Notes under the pieces: generated by a model
Seen by the model: only the letters and a program-made list of their open reading frames with translations
The model's database searches: none
What the model was told of the DNA's origin: nothing
In this document: positions 46,595 through 56,934 of the stretch, piece after piece
Layout: each line of letters opens with the position of its first letter
How positions within the stretch are numbered: the first letter of the stretch is position 1
Source of the DNA: Rouxiella silvae
GTDB taxonomy: Bacteria; Pseudomonadota; Gammaproteobacteria; Enterobacterales; Enterobacteriaceae
Length of the DNA: 64,000 nucleotides
Assembly (NCBI RefSeq): GCF_002093625.1
Contig: NZ_MRWD01000003.1
Span: 1 to 64,000, forward strand
Direction of reading: 5' to 3'
Position numbers and translations under genes: made by a program

Positions 46595-48250
46595 TTAAGA
46601 CATCTGTCGATCGTCTACGTACTTACGCTTGTCCGCTGCCGGTGGGAAATACTGATACAACCACGTTTCACTCAGCGCATGATCGTGGGAGCGCAGGAAC
46701 ATACGCAGCTCAACCGGCTCAGCCGAGTCGCTGGTCGGAGTCCAGTCGAACAGGATGCGATATCCGTCAAACGGCTGAACGTACAGAATCTCAATGCTGC
46801 TTATTTTGCCCGATGACACCGTGATGACAGGCTCGATACCCTTGTCGGCGTAGGCTTTGAGCTCTCCACCAATGAAGTCCACGCCAAAGCGACGTGCCCA
46901 CACTGTTGGATAGTGCTCGCCCGGCGCCCAGCCTTCCGGGAATCCGCCCATGCCAGTACGGGTTGCCAATACTTTGGCCATTGGGCTGCGCACCGGGGGT
47001 TCGCCGCTCCAGTAAAGGCGATAGCTAAAGTCTACAGAGTCTCCCGCTTTAATCGGCTTTTCAGGCTGCCAGAAGCACACTACGTTATCGAGGGTTTCAC
47101 CGGTAGTCGGGATCTCCATCAGATTAATCGACCCTTTGCCCCAGTTGCCTTTTGGCTCAACCCACAGGCTAGGTCGCTTGTTGTACCAGCCGATCACATC
47201 CTGATAATCATTGAAATCGTGATCCAGCTGCAGCAAACCAAAACCTTTTGGATTCTCATCTTCATAGGCGTTGAACTGAAGTTTCTGCGGATTGTTCAGC
47301 GGACGACAAACCCATTCGCCGTTCCCACGCCACATTGCCAAACGATCGGAGTCGTGGATCTGCGGATGAATAGTGTCACAGCGCATACGCTCGTTGGTGC
47401 CACAGCTGAACATGCTGGTCATCGGTGAAATGCCCAACTGCTTCACGTCTTTGCGGGCATGCACATGCTTGTCGATCTCCATGACTACGCGTGTTGGCTC
47501 GCAGTGAATGGTAAAGCGATAGGCACCGGTAACGCTTGGGCCATCAAGCAGCGCGTAAACGACAAAAGTGGTGGAATCAGCTTTTGGGGTTTCAAACCAG
47601 AACGACACAAAATCTGGGAACTCTTCAGGCTGATCCGTGAAGGTATCTATCGATACACCACGTGCAGACAAACCGTATTGATAGGTATCGTCAACGGCAC
47701 GGAAATAGCTGGCGCCCAGGAAGGAGACCACGTCGCGCTGTGTCAGCTCAGGTGCCTTGTTCACTTTAAAACCGGCAAATCCAAGATTCGATTTACCTTC
47801 AAGCTGCTTGGTATCAACACCCGCATCGTGATAGTTAAACAACTCTGGGCGGAAGTGGATTTCACGCGCCTGATTCTTGTCACCGTCGAGTGCAAACATT
47901 TTCACTCTGCGTTTGAAGCCCATGCCGACGTGGAATAACTCAACGTCCAGCTGGCGGTTTGGAATATCGTGCCACAGTGAATGGGCGTGATCGTACTGAA
48001 TGCTGTTGTAGGCCTGTGGGGTAAGGTTCGCCAGCGTATCTGGCAGTGCCTCAGGTGCGCCGCCATAGGGTTGTTTCGCTAAAGAAGCGGCCATTTTCTG
48101 CAAAACGGAGAAATCAAAGGCGGTCGCGCCGCCGTCGGCGACATTACCCTGCGCCGCTTCGGCAGAACCGGTGAACAGTGAGGCCATCGCAGGCACACCA
48201 CAATAGGCAGCAAACGCCATTGAAGCTTTAATAAATGCTCTTCGTTCCAT
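46595..48250 (-). CDS. opgD: Glucan biosynthesis protein D
   Basis: A 551-residue periplasmic protein of the same length as E. coli OpgD/MdoD and alike along its length ([47 protein letters not shown]). It begins with a twin-arginine signal ([10 protein letters not shown]). It acts on osmoregulated periplasmic glucans, controlling their backbone or substitution. The gene is monocistronic. No missing residues are evident. Confidence 0.96.
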   Translation of the reverse strand: MERRAFIKASMAFAAYCGVPAMASLFTGSAEAAQGNVADGGATAFDFSVLQKMAASLAKQPYGGAPEALPDTLANLTPQAYNSIQYDHAHSLWHDIPNRQLDVELFHVGMGFKRRVKMFALDGDKNQAREIHFRPELFNYHDAGVDTKQLEGKSNLGFAGFKVNKAPELTQRDVVSFLGASYFRAVDDTYQYGLSARGVSIDTFTDQPEEFPDFVSFWFETPKADSTTFVVYALLDGPSVTGAYRFTIHCEPTRVVMEIDKHVHARKDVKQLGISPMTSMFSCGTNERMRCDTIHPQIHDSDRLAMWRGNGEWVCRPLNNPQKLQFNAYEDENPKGFGLLQLDHDFNDYQDVIGWYNKRPSLWVEPKGNWGKGSINLMEIPTTGETLDNVVCFWQPEKPIKAGDSVDFSYRLYWSGEPPVRSPMAKVLATRTGMGGFPEGWAPGEHYPTVWARRFGVDFIGGELKAYADKGIEPVITVSSGKISSIEILYVQPFDGYRILFDWTPTSDSAEPVELRMFLRSHDHALSETWLYQYFPPAADKRKYVDDRQMS

Positions 48251-48749
48251 GCCGGAAAGGTTTCCTTTGGCTTAGCAAATGTATGATCCCGACAGCACTT
48301 TCTGGGATGTGAGCAAACTCAAACATCGTTAAACAGCGGTGCCATCGAGGTTAAAAATTACGACCCCAAGGCTAACTTAAAATTCACATCACGAGTACCA
48401 TAAATTGAACTCATTCAGCTAATAAAGTGCTTGCAACATAATGCAGTTCCGGCGTGTCAAGGCTAGAGTATATGCGGGCTGAGCGTAAAATATGCATCAC
48501 CTGTAAAACCGTTCATCTCTGCCATTACTGCCCACTTATACAATGATTTTTAAGACCATTCTGTTACACGCTGCAAACAAAAAACGCCCAATACTGTTAT
48601 TGGTGGAGGCAATCACTAACCTTTCATGCTCCTCATTTTTACTGAATTCAACATGAAAATAAGTCGTTATTCAGCATCGAGTAAATAGGCTAGCGTAGAT
48701 TTCATCACCGCTTTTCCTATTTTATTGCGACTTCAACAGGACGTTATTT
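48251..48749. other. Intergenic region between opgD and the decarboxylase gene
   Basis: About 500 bp with divergent genes at both ends; promoters are expected but no distinctive operator, repeat or RNA gene is recognised. Confidence 0.5.
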
Positions 48750-50174
48750 ATGCATACTCTTTTGCAACACGACTTGGACCACCTGCCCGAGATTCTAAAA
48801 CAGGCCTGCGATACAGCGCTAGCACACCTTAGCGCTCTCCCTGAACGCCCCGTTTGTGCCCCCGAAGAACATCAACACTTAAAGCTCGGCGACGATCGGC
48901 TGCCGGAAACCGGCGTAGGGGCGCAGCTGGCAATTGCGCAATTCTGGCAAGATTATGCCCAAGGTTTCTCTGCCAGCGCGGGTCCTCGCTACTTCGCGTT
49001 TGTCACCGGGGGGGCAACGCCGGCAGCGCTGGCCGCAGATTGGCTAGTGAGCGCGATTGACCAGAATACTCAGCTGCATTTTGACTCTGTGGCGTCGGCT
49101 ATCGAACTGGCAACCATTAGCCAGTTGAAACAGCTGCTGGGCCTACCAGAGAGCCAGTGTGGCTCTTTTGTCAGCGGTGCCACCATGGCTAACTTTGTTA
49201 GCATGGCGATTGCGCGGCAATGGCTGGGACAACAACGCGGCGTAGACGTAGCTCAACAGGGCCTGCACGCACTCGGTCCCATTCGAGTGATTTCCGCGGC
49301 TGCGCACTCAAGCAGCGTTAAGGCGTTAAGCATGCTCGGAATTGGCCGCGATGCGCTGGTCAACGTGGCGACACTGCCCAACAGTGAAGCCATTGATCCG
49401 CAAGCACTGGAACAGGCACTCATCGAAAGTGACGGCCTGCCAACCCTGGTTCTGGCCAGTGCTGGGACAGTAAACACTGTGGCCTTCGACAACCTGCCCG
49501 CCCTGCTGGCCCTGCGCGAACGTTTTGGCTTTTGGTTGCACGTTGACGCGGCGTTTGGCGGCGTGGCTGCTGCATCTTCGCTCTATGCGCCGCTGCTTGA
49601 AGGCTGGCAGCAGGCGGACTCCATTACCGTTGACGCTCATAAATGGTTGAATGTGCCGTATGACAGCGCGGTACAGTTTACCGCCGGGCAGCATCTCGCT
49701 CTGCAGGTTCAGGTATTTCAAAATCACTCTGCCTATCTCGAGCCGCCGAGTGTCAGGCCAGACAACTACCTGCACCTTACGCCCGAAAACTCGCGTCGCT
49801 TTCGCGCTTTGCCCGTTTGGATGGCGCTAAAGGCCTACGGTCGTGACGGCATCGCCGAGATTATCGATAGAAACGTCACGTTGGCTAAAAAATTGGCGAG
49901 TCAATTAGAACACACGCCGGGATTTAAGCTTTTGGCACCGGTTTTACTGAATGTGGTCTGTTTTGCCCTCGATTCCGCCGATGGCACGCCGGGTGAAGTC
50001 GCCAAACGTAATCAGTTTCTCAAACTTTTAGACAAAGCGGGCGTGGTTCGCTGCACGGCAACTACGCTAGCCGATAAACCCGGTATTCGCGCGGCGTTGG
50101 TAAACTGGATGACGGAAGAGGTTGATATCGATTTGGCACTTCAGTCTATGATTGAATGCAGAAATGCGGTGTGA
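48750..50174 (+). CDS. PLP-dependent group II decarboxylase
   Basis: A 474-residue enzyme of the aromatic-amino-acid/glutamate/diaminobutyrate decarboxylase family. The cofactor lysine is near residue 298 in TVDAHKWLNVPYD; the aspartate that contacts the pyridine nitrogen is in LHVDAAFGG, and the substrate-phosphate region is FVSGATMANF. The likely reaction is amino-acid decarboxylation to an amine. The substrate cannot be fixed. It is monocistronic with a terminator-like hairpin behind, and no antiporter accompanies it, so an acid-resistance role has no support here. Confidence 0.87.
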   Translation: MHTLLQHDLDHLPEILKQACDTALAHLSALPERPVCAPEEHQHLKLGDDRLPETGVGAQLAIAQFWQDYAQGFSASAGPRYFAFVTGGATPAALAADWLVSAIDQNTQLHFDSVASAIELATISQLKQLLGLPESQCGSFVSGATMANFVSMAIARQWLGQQRGVDVAQQGLHALGPIRVISAAAHSSSVKALSMLGIGRDALVNVATLPNSEAIDPQALEQALIESDGLPTLVLASAGTVNTVAFDNLPALLALRERFGFWLHVDAAFGGVAAASSLYAPLLEGWQQADSITVDAHKWLNVPYDSAVQFTAGQHLALQVQVFQNHSAYLEPPSVRPDNYLHLTPENSRRFRALPVWMALKAYGRDGIAEIIDRNVTLAKKLASQLEHTPGFKLLAPVLLNVVCFALDSADGTPGEVAKRNQFLKLLDKAGVVRCTATTLADKPGIRAALVNWMTEEVDIDLALQSMIECRNAV

Positions 50175-50211
50175 CGGGTTAATCTTTTAGTGACTCGAAC
50201 GGGAGAGTTCG

Positions 50212-50243
50212 CCCACCTGCAAAGAGAATCGGACGCAGGTGGG
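50212..50243. terminator. Hairpin between the decarboxylase gene and dsrB
   Basis: CCCACCTGC (50,212-50,220) and GCAGGTGGG (50,235-50,243) form a perfect 9 bp stem between convergent genes. Confidence 0.65.
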
Positions 50244-50269
50244 AGATTCAAAATCAGCAATATGGGGGG

Positions 50270-50464
50270 CTAATGCACGTCACGCGGCTCAACGAAAGTT
50301 CCGTCTTTACTTTGTGTTTCGTTGAAGAACCAAATGCCTGCCGGATATTCATCTAGCGAGACTAAGTACATCACCCCTTCATAAAACGTTTCAACCGCTA
50401 GAACTTTACCCTCGCGACGCGGACCACCGTCAGTTTTTACCGTCACCAGATCGTTAACCTTCAT
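50270..50464 (-). CDS. dsrB: DsrB family small protein
   Basis: A 64-residue protein clearly homologous to E. coli DsrB ([37 protein letters not shown]). The E. coli gene lies by the DsrA small RNA; here the neighbours differ. The function of DsrB is unknown. The start is ATG 50464. Confidence 0.93.
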   Translation of the reverse strand: MKVNDLVTVKTDGGPRREGKVLAVETFYEGVMYLVSLDEYPAGIWFFNETQSKDGTFVEPRDVH

Positions 50465-50650
50465 TAGAGTGCCTCGTGAAATTGATTTGAGCCGCGATGG
50501 CGAGAAGTATGGATGTCTTCATCGTCAGTTTATTCTAGTACATTGCGCGAAGGAAATGACAAAGCGCAAGAAAAAGGTGAGGAGATACAGAGATTAAGAG
50601 GTTGGAGTCTGAACAGAAAATGATTCTTGGGGCCAAAAAATGGCAATAAA

Positions 50651-50670
50651 AAACCCGCATCAGCGGGTTT
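50651..50670 (-). terminator. Rho-independent terminator of the cold-shock gene
   Basis: AAACCCGC (50,651-50,658) and GCGGGTTT (50,663-50,670) form an 8 bp stem with a 4-nt loop and a T-run on the minus strand, 44 bp past the csp stop. Confidence 0.88.
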
Positions 50671-50713
50671 TTGTAATCTACTTTATGCGCTGTAAAACAG
50701 CGAATAAGCGAGA

Positions 50714-50926
50714 TTAGATAGCGGTAACGTTAGCCGCTGACGGACCTTTAGCACCGTTCTCGATAGAGAACTGTACGTTCTGGCCTTCAGCCAGGGTCTT
50801 GAAACCTTGATCCTGGATTGCAGAGAAATGTACGAATACATCTTTGCTGCCGTCTGCAGGAGTGATGAAGCCAAAGCCTTTAGACTCGTTGAACCACTTA
50901 ACTTGACCTTTCATCAAATTTGACAT
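50714..50926 (-). CDS. Cold-shock-domain protein (CspE/CspC type)
   Basis: A 70-residue RNA chaperone. The two RNA-binding motifs are KGFGFI (RNP1) and VFVHF (RNP2), and the sequence [17 protein letters not shown] is typical. It opens with MSNLMKGQ, like CspE/CspC, and may be constitutive. The leader (50,927 to roughly 51,100) is long, as usual for csp messages. Which paralogue it is cannot be decided; the context with dsrB gives no help. Confidence 0.95.
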   Translation of the reverse strand: MSNLMKGQVKWFNESKGFGFITPADGSKDVFVHFSAIQDQGFKTLAEGQNVQFSIENGAKGPSAANVTAI

Positions 50927-51273
50927 GCGAATTACCTTTTAAATATAAATTTTGCCGCCATGGGCATGTTATAGCCGGATTTCAGTCGTTACTTATGGAG
51001 GCACTAAGAAGGAAATTCGTCAGATCAGTGTTATCAAAGATAACTCATTAAATTGGAACAACTTTACTCAGGATGTCGTGCATAAATAGGTCTGTACCAC
51101 AGGCCGAGAGCTATTTACTCATGACTGCCGATCAATAGCAACTCTTTTTAACACTTACTGTGAGTAATCACCCTAAACTGTCTGATTTACGCGCATAGCG
51201 ATGGTTTAATCATCGTTTATGCTGCTGTTTTTAAATAAGTTGCTGTTAAAAAGGATGTGAGAGAAAGCGAAAT
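50927..51273. other. Cold-shock gene leader and upstream region
   Basis: About 350 bp without a gene, upstream of the cold-shock gene on the minus strand. It probably holds its promoter and a long untranslated leader. No clear motif was recognised. Confidence 0.45.
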
Positions 51274-51328
51274 AAAAAAACGCTGAAGGTTTTTACCCGA
51301 AATTGATGTCGGGAAAAACATTCAGCGT
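51274..51328 (-). terminator. Nested hairpin terminator of the small unknown gene
   Basis: An outer stem ACGCTGAA (51,280-51,287) with TTCAGCGT (51,321-51,328) encloses an inner stem GTTTTTaCCCGA/TCGGGaAAAAC. On the minus strand it is followed by seven T (51,274-51,280). It lies 28 bp past the stop of the 115-residue gene. Confidence 0.78.
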
Positions 51329-51355
51329 CAATGATTTGTGTTGAATGTGAAGACG

Positions 51356-51703
51356 TTACTCCATCATTTCTGACACGGCGTGGCGCACATAGGCCGTAAT
51401 TTGCGCCAAATCCTCAGCTTTCGCACTGTCTCCGCCAATCGAACGCACTCGGTTCTCGAGGTGGCCGATGTCCTGCTCGACTTTATGAGCAATCTGTACT
51501 TTAACGATGGTATCAACAGAAGAAATAAAGGCCCGCATTACTGCTTTCAGCGCAAAAATTTCAGAGAACGAGTCGTAGGCCAGCTTTTCGGCAGGCGCAC
51601 TCTGCGGGCTCGGTTTGTTGCGCGGTGGCAGGTTCTTCAGGTTGTCTACGTGTTCAATAATCAGATCTATATCTCTGATTAACTCATCAAAATTCTTAGC
51701 CAC
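51356..51703 (-). CDS. Hypothetical 115-residue helical protein
   Basis: An unrecognised protein starting MAKNFDELIRDIDLIIEH, with amphipathic helices throughout and a Pro-rich linker (LPPRNKPSPQSAPAEK) near residues 24-40. No membrane segment or catalytic motif is visible; the composition suggests a cytoplasmic helical bundle. A strong terminator follows it. It may belong to a conserved enterobacterial small family, but I cannot name it. Confidence 0.7.
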   Translation of the reverse strand: MAKNFDELIRDIDLIIEHVDNLKNLPPRNKPSPQSAPAEKLAYDSFSEIFALKAVMRAFISSVDTIVKVQIAHKVEQDIGHLENRVRSIGGDSAKAEDLAQITAYVRHAVSEMME

Positions 51704-51789
51704 TGATTTTCCTTCGCTCGGCGAAAGCAGAAGAATACCACTGCGGCAACAGCGGGAGAAGTCGGCAGGGAAAGGAAAGGTGAAATTTA

Positions 51790-51825
51790 AACAAGAAGCG
51801 CCTGTCCACGGCAGTGAACAGGCGC
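51790..51825 (-). terminator. Terminator after the region upstream of the alcohol dehydrogenase stop
   Basis: GCGCCTGT (51,798-51,805) and ACAGGCGC (51,818-51,825) form an 8 bp stem, followed on the minus strand by a T-rich stretch; it lies just past the alcohol dehydrogenase stop at 51,860. Confidence 0.75.
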
Positions 51826-51859
51826 CAGAAAGGTCTAAATAACTAAAAAGCGCGGTTAA

Positions 51860-52918
51860 TTAGGCGTTTTTTAGTGAGTCCATGTCGATAACGAAGCGAT
51901 ATTTCACGTCGCTGTTCAACATGCGGGTATAGGCTTCGTTGATCTCATCCATTTTGATCATCTCAACGTCGCAGCCGATGTTGTGCTCAGCACAGAAATC
52001 CAGCATTTCCTGGGTTTCAGCAATACCGCCAATCAGTGAGCCAACCAGACTTTTACGGCCCATGATCAGTTTACCGGCGTGAACGGCAGGCTCTACTGGC
52101 TCAATCAGACCGACTAGAATATGTACACCATCACGTTTTAGCGTGTCGAGATACGGGTTCAGGTCGTGTTGGTGAGGCACGGTGTCAAGAATGAAGTCAA
52201 AGTGGCCTTTCACTTCCGCCATCTGTTTTTCATCGGTGGACAATACGACGTGGTTCGCGCCCAGGCGGCGAGCTTCCTGCTCTTTACCAGCCGAACGGGT
52301 GAACAGTGTCACGTCTGCGCCCATCGCGTGAGCAAATTTCAGGCCCATGTGACCCAAACCGCCCAGACCGACGATCGCGACTTTATGGCCCGCTTTCACG
52401 CCCCAGTGTTTCAACGGGGAGTAAGTGGTGATACCGGCACACAGCAGTGGTGCAGCCGCCTTAAAGTCGAGAGCTTCTGGTACACGCAGAACAAACTTCT
52501 CGGAAACCACGATCTGCTCAGAATAGCCGCCGTAGGTCATCATGTTGTCATGACGGTCAGGCGTGTTGTAAGTCATGGTCGCACCTTCGAGACAGTACTG
52601 CTCGAGGTCTGCTTCGCAATTCTCGCAGTGCTGACAGGAGTCAACCATGCAGCCAACGCCGACGGAATCGCCGACTTTAAACTGAGTGACTTTTGAGCCA
52701 ACGTGCGTCACGTGACCAATGATTTCATGACCTGGAACCAGCGGATAAACGCTCTGGTGCCATTCGTTACGCGCCTGATGGATGTCGGAGTGACAAACGC
52801 CGCAGTATTTGATGTCGATAACCACATCGGTATCACGTGGGTCGCGGCGGATAAAGTTGTGGGGTGCCAGCTCGGTCTCTGCGGACTGCGCGGCAAAACC
52901 TCGGACGTTAAGAGTCAT
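51860..52918 (-). CDS. Zinc-dependent alcohol/aldehyde reductase (YahK-type)
   Basis: A 352-residue medium-chain dehydrogenase of the cinnamyl-alcohol/YahK group. The catalytic zinc ligands are Cys in YCGVCHSD, and histidine-glutamate in PGHEI; the structural zinc cysteines are in CQHCENCEADLEQYC. The NAD(P) fold is VAIVGLGGLGHMGLKFAHAM. It reduces aldehydes with NADPH, with broad substrates in relatives. It is monocistronic, with a ribosome site upstream of the ATG at 52918. Confidence 0.88.
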   Translation of the reverse strand: MTLNVRGFAAQSAETELAPHNFIRRDPRDTDVVIDIKYCGVCHSDIHQARNEWHQSVYPLVPGHEIIGHVTHVGSKVTQFKVGDSVGVGCMVDSCQHCENCEADLEQYCLEGATMTYNTPDRHDNMMTYGGYSEQIVVSEKFVLRVPEALDFKAAAPLLCAGITTYSPLKHWGVKAGHKVAIVGLGGLGHMGLKFAHAMGADVTLFTRSAGKEQEARRLGANHVVLSTDEKQMAEVKGHFDFILDTVPHQHDLNPYLDTLKRDGVHILVGLIEPVEPAVHAGKLIMGRKSLVGSLIGGIAETQEMLDFCAEHNIGCDVEMIKMDEINEAYTRMLNSDVKYRFVIDMDSLKNA

Positions 52919-53133
52919 CTGTTTTCTCCTGAGGGATAACGAAAGAATTCAGGCGACGACCAGAGGGTCGCCGCCGGTATGGATTATGAAGACTTTAAAA
53001 GGAACATCGTTATAACGATCCTCTCTAGTACTTGCCTAAATCTGTTTTTTTCAAGATTTTTGGTTAAGCGCTGCACAGCGTACAGGCTTAACCAATATTT
53101 GATACGTCTTGCAGGGACGCAGGAGTAAGGGGG

Positions 53134-54171
53134 TTAAATCAGTCGTGCGGTTTTCAGCTCACTCTTGAGATAAGCATAGTAGATAGGTGCCGCAACGACA
53201 CCCGGCAGGCCAAAGGCTGATTCAAATATCAGCATCGCCAGCAGTACTTCCCAGGATTTTGCATTGATGCGCGTACCTACGATCCTGGCGTTCAGGAAGT
53301 ACTCAACCTTATGAATAATAATCAAATAGCCCAACACTATTGCGCCGACCCACAGTGAAATCGACAGACCCACAATGCAGATAACCGTATTGGAGATTAA
53401 ATTACCCACCACCGGCAGCAGTCCGCAGACGAAGGTAAACACCACCAGCGTTTTCGACAGCGGAAGATGTATGCCAAACATCGGCAAAATGCCGAACAGG
53501 AACACGCCAGACAAAACGGTATTGATCAGTGAAATCTGAAATTGTGCAAAAACGACATTACGAAAGGACTGACTCAGCAAACGCATACGCTGCATCAGGT
53601 CATTCTTTAATGGCGCATGCTGTTCTTCGCCTACGCCCCTTTGCAGCGAAATAATCGCCCCCAGGATCATCCCCACCAACATGGTCACAAAGGTGTGCGC
53701 CGCGTTTTTACCTGCGGCTTGCAGCATCACAACGTGCTCACGCATCCACTGAATAAACTCGCGCTGAAGCTCTTCCAGGTTAGCCGGCAAATAGTGCAGC
53801 ATCACCGGTGAAAGTCGACTTTGCGCATCGCTTAGCAGGTGACTTACCTTGTCATTAAAGGCCGCAGGATTGCGTACATCGTGCAGCAGGAAGGTCACAA
53901 TACCCATCACGGCCAGAATCAGTGCGCTCACCACGACGGTGCTAATCAGCGCCACGACTAGCCATCGCGCACGTTCACCGCGAATGATTTTCTGAAAATG
54001 TGGGGTCAGTGCATTAACCAATTCATAAACGATAAAGCCCGAGATAAAACATCCCAGCAAATGCAGCGGAAGGATCAGAAACAGTCCACCCAGGATAATA
54101 AACAAACTCAGCCAACGGATATGATGGGGTCTCATTATTTGCATTTCTGCATCCTTACTAAACGTAATCAC
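53134..54171 (-). CDS. AI-2E family transporter
   Basis: A 345-residue membrane protein with about seven or eight hydrophobic segments and the C-terminal family motif (LPLSKTLVVFTFVCGLLPVVGNLIS shortened to FVCGLLPVVGNLIS) before GAIVLGYLIIIHKVEYFLNARIVG. The family includes TqsA (autoinducer 2 export), PerM and YdiK. Here the substrate is unknown. ATG 54171 or the internal MQIMRPHH start at 54144 is possible. Confidence 0.82.
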   Translation of the reverse strand: MITFSKDAEMQIMRPHHIRWLSLFIILGGLFLILPLHLLGCFISGFIVYELVNALTPHFQKIIRGERARWLVVALISTVVVSALILAVMGIVTFLLHDVRNPAAFNDKVSHLLSDAQSRLSPVMLHYLPANLEELQREFIQWMREHVVMLQAAGKNAAHTFVTMLVGMILGAIISLQRGVGEEQHAPLKNDLMQRMRLLSQSFRNVVFAQFQISLINTVLSGVFLFGILPMFGIHLPLSKTLVVFTFVCGLLPVVGNLISNTVICIVGLSISLWVGAIVLGYLIIIHKVEYFLNARIVGTRINAKSWEVLLAMLIFESAFGLPGVVAAPIYYAYLKSELKTARLI

Positions 54172-54324
54172 GGGTCACGCCCCGCCCTTTTAAACATCAT
54201 AGCACCGAACTTTCTTCACCTTGAATCATAAGCCAGGTTCATCAAAATTTTGACATGAGAATTCAGTTCTCTATCATTCTCTTATTGAAAATAAACAAAG
54301 TAATGTGAACTGACAGGCCAAAAC

Positions 54325-54984
54325 ATGACCGATTTGATTCGTGACACTCTTTCTTTGCCGCAGGGTCATAACAAACTGCTGCTTCACTCCTGCTGCGCGC
54401 CCTGCTCCGGCGAGGTGATGGAGGCTATCCAGGCTTCAGGGATCGAGTACGCGATATTTTTCTACAATCCTAATATTCACCCACAAAAGGAGTACCTGTT
54501 GCGCAAGGAGGAGAACATCCGCTTTGCCGAACAGCACAACATTCCTTTTATCGATGCAGATTACGATACTGATAACTGGTTTGAACGCGCACGCGGCATG
54601 GAAAAAGAGCCCGAACGCGGCATTCGCTGCACCATGTGTTTTGACATGCGCTTCGAGCGAACCGCACTTTACGCGTTTGAACACGGCTATACAGCAATCT
54701 CCAGCTCTCTCGGCATCTCGCGCTGGAAGGACATGAAACAAATAAACGGCTGCGGTCATCGCTCGGCCGCGCCTTATCCAGGAATGGTCTACTGGGACTA
54801 TAACTGGCGTAAAAAAGGCGGTGCCGCGCGAATGGTCGAGATAAGCAAACGTGAACACTTTTATCAGCAGGAGTATTGCGGCTGCGTCTATTCTCTGCGT
54901 GACACTAATTTGCACCGTAAATCTCAGGGACGCGAGCTGATTAAACTGGGCGTGAAGTTTTATGGAGACGATGACGACGAATAA
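54325..54984 (+). CDS. queH: Epoxyqueuosine reductase QueH
   Basis: A 219-residue DUF208 protein, the non-B12 epoxyqueuosine reductase that makes the last step in queuosine tRNA modification. CCAPC at residues 23-27, CTMCFDMR near 100 and YCGCVYS near 183 supply the cysteines that bind the iron-sulfur cluster and non-haem iron. It is monocistronic with a hairpin after it. E. coli uses the unrelated QueG instead, so both or only QueH may be present here. Confidence 0.93.
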   Translation: MTDLIRDTLSLPQGHNKLLLHSCCAPCSGEVMEAIQASGIEYAIFFYNPNIHPQKEYLLRKEENIRFAEQHNIPFIDADYDTDNWFERARGMEKEPERGIRCTMCFDMRFERTALYAFEHGYTAISSSLGISRWKDMKQINGCGHRSAAPYPGMVYWDYNWRKKGGAARMVEISKREHFYQQEYCGCVYSLRDTNLHRKSQGRELIKLGVKFYGDDDDE

Positions 54985-55007
54985 TACGCCGCGCATCCTG
55001 CCACTCA

Positions 55008-55032
55008 ATAACCCGACTTTATGTCGGGTTAT
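55008..55032 (+). terminator. Hairpin terminator after queH
   Basis: ATAACCCGAC (55,008-55,017) and GTCGGGTTAT (55,023-55,032) form a perfect 10 bp stem with a 5-nt loop, 23 bp after the queH stop. The following bases are only moderately T-rich. Confidence 0.75.
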
Positions 55033-55267
55033 CCCCTACCTTCTCTGCCTGACCCCACACTATCGCAAAATCCTATGATGCCCTCGCCGATGAAACTTGC
55101 TTAACTTAGTGCTGCTTGTTACTTTCCGGTCTTGCCGTTTTTAATGCATTTTTGATTAATTAATTTAATAAAAAATATATACCTATAAATCAAGCTTATA
55201 AAGCTTGGTATCACGTTAAATCACGCGGTTATTTTTGTATAAAAAGTTTAACAACAGGGGTTAAAAA

Positions 55268-55957
55268 ATGTGGGTTCTCATTGGTATTCCCATCGTCGTC
55301 CTTGGCTTCGCGCTGCGGTTTAATCCGCTGCTGGTTGTCACTATTGCCGGTATCTCGACCGGTCTCGCCGGCGGTATGCAGACCGTTGAAATCGTCAGCG
55401 CATTCGGTAAAGCATTTACCGACAACCGCTACATGGGCCTGGTTTGGCTCACCCTGCCGGTGATTGCCATTCTCGAGCGCAGCGGACTAAGAGAGCAGGC
55501 CAAACATCTAATATCTAAGATACATGCGGCTACCACGGGTCGCGTGCTGATGCTCTATTTTCTGATCCGTCAATTAACCGCCGCGCTAGGTTTGACCTCG
55601 CTGGGTGGCCACGCACAGATGGTTCGTCCACTGATTGCACCGATGGCTGAGGCCGCTGCGACCACCAAATATGGCGACTTGCCTAACGACGTACGCCAGA
55701 AAATTCGCGCCAATTCGGCTGCGGTGGATAACATCGCGGTATTCTTTGGTGAAGATATTTTTATCGCCGTGCAGTCCATCCTGCTGATTAAGGGCTTCCT
55801 CGACCAAAACGGCGTGTTTGTCGAACCCCTGCATCTTTCCGTATGGGCGATCCCGACGGCCATTGCCGCCCTGATTATCCACTTTATACGCCTTTGGCTG
55901 CTTGACCGCTCGCTTGCCAAACGCTTTGACGGCCAGCATGGGAGCCTCGGCAAATGA
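55268..55957 (+). CDS. DUF969 membrane protein (putative transporter half)
   Basis: A 229-residue DUF969 protein with about five or six hydrophobic stretches, starting MWVLIGIPIVVLGFALRFNP. The conserved region SLGGHAQMVRPLIAPMAEAAA is in the middle. It overlaps the DUF979 gene by 4 bp. The two families nearly always occur together and are believed to form one permease, probably for an amino acid or peptide-like solute. No substrate is established. Confidence 0.88.
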   Translation: MWVLIGIPIVVLGFALRFNPLLVVTIAGISTGLAGGMQTVEIVSAFGKAFTDNRYMGLVWLTLPVIAILERSGLREQAKHLISKIHAATTGRVLMLYFLIRQLTAALGLTSLGGHAQMVRPLIAPMAEAAATTKYGDLPNDVRQKIRANSAAVDNIAVFFGEDIFIAVQSILLIKGFLDQNGVFVEPLHLSVWAIPTAIAALIIHFIRLWLLDRSLAKRFDGQHGSLGK

Positions 55958-56904
55958 TCACTTTAAATACCGTTTATATTATTGCCGGACTGCTGTTTGC
56001 CGCCTTTGCTATTTTTAACCTGCGTGATAACACCAATCCAAAACGTTTCATCAATGCGCTGTTTTGGGGAATTTATGCCATAACCTTCTTGGTCGGCACG
56101 GAGTTACCGCATTTTGTGACCGGCTGTATGGCCATTTTGCTGGCCGTTATTGCAGGAACCGGTCAGTTGGGGAAAGGCAAAAACGACACCAACCAGCCCG
56201 GCGTTCAGCTTAAGCGCGAAGCCAACGCCAAACGCTTCGGAAACAAGCTGTTTATCCCTGCTCTGCTTATTCCGCTGGTTACCTTGGTCGGCACCCTGAC
56301 GCTTAAATATACGCCACTGGTCGAAACCAAAAACGTGACCTTGATTTCGTTGGTTCTCGGCACTTTGGTCGCGTTTTTAGTCGCATTATTGATGCTGCGC
56401 GACTCGCCCATAAAAGCAATTAAAGCCGCAGGACAGACGATGGATACCGTCGGCTGGGCGGCCATACTGCCCCAGATGCTCGCGGCACTGGGTGGCCTGT
56501 TTGCATTGGCTGGAGTGGGCGGCGTGGTGGCCAATCTGGTCAAAGACGTGATCCCGATGGGTTCACCGCTGGCAATTGTGATCGCCTACACCTTTGGCAT
56601 GGCATTATTTACTATGATCATGGGTAACGGCTTTGCCGCATTCCCAGTGATGACCGCCGGTATCGGTTTACCGCTGATCGTTCATCAGTTGGGCGGTAAT
56701 CCGGCTATTATGGGCGCAATAGGCATGCTTTCAGGCTTCTGCGGCACGTTGATGACCCCGATGGCCGCCAACTTCAACATTGTGCCCGCGGCGCTGCTGG
56801 AGTTACAGGACAAGTACGCGGTTATCAAGACCCAGGCCATGACGGGACTTTTACTGCTTCTGGCCAACACGGCGTTTTTGTATTTCTTCGTGTTCCGCTT
56901 CTAA
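55954..56904 (+). CDS. DUF979 membrane protein (putative transporter half)
   Basis: A 316-residue DUF979 protein with about nine membrane segments. Family stretches include PKRFINALFWGIYAITFLVG and MGNGFAAFPVMTAGIGLPL, and GFCGTLMTPMAANFNIVPAAL. It is the partner of DUF969; together they resemble a split transporter of the ion-transporter superfamily type. Its stop is 30 bp before the DUF2891 gene, so the three genes form one operon. Confidence 0.88.
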   Translation: MITLNTVYIIAGLLFAAFAIFNLRDNTNPKRFINALFWGIYAITFLVGTELPHFVTGCMAILLAVIAGTGQLGKGKNDTNQPGVQLKREANAKRFGNKLFIPALLIPLVTLVGTLTLKYTPLVETKNVTLISLVLGTLVAFLVALLMLRDSPIKAIKAAGQTMDTVGWAAILPQMLAALGGLFALAGVGGVVANLVKDVIPMGSPLAIVIAYTFGMALFTMIMGNGFAAFPVMTAGIGLPLIVHQLGGNPAIMGAIGMLSGFCGTLMTPMAANFNIVPAALLELQDKYAVIKTQAMTGLLLLLANTAFLYFFVFRF

Positions 56905-56934
56905 CTGAAGCGGCACATTTATGGAGGCGATTAA

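Noticed and set aside
53061-53094. Hairpin TGGTTAAG/CTTAACCA as terminator of the AI-2E transporter gene
   Set aside because: The stem is AT-rich and the bases that follow on the minus strand are A-rich, so it is not a convincing intrinsic terminator.
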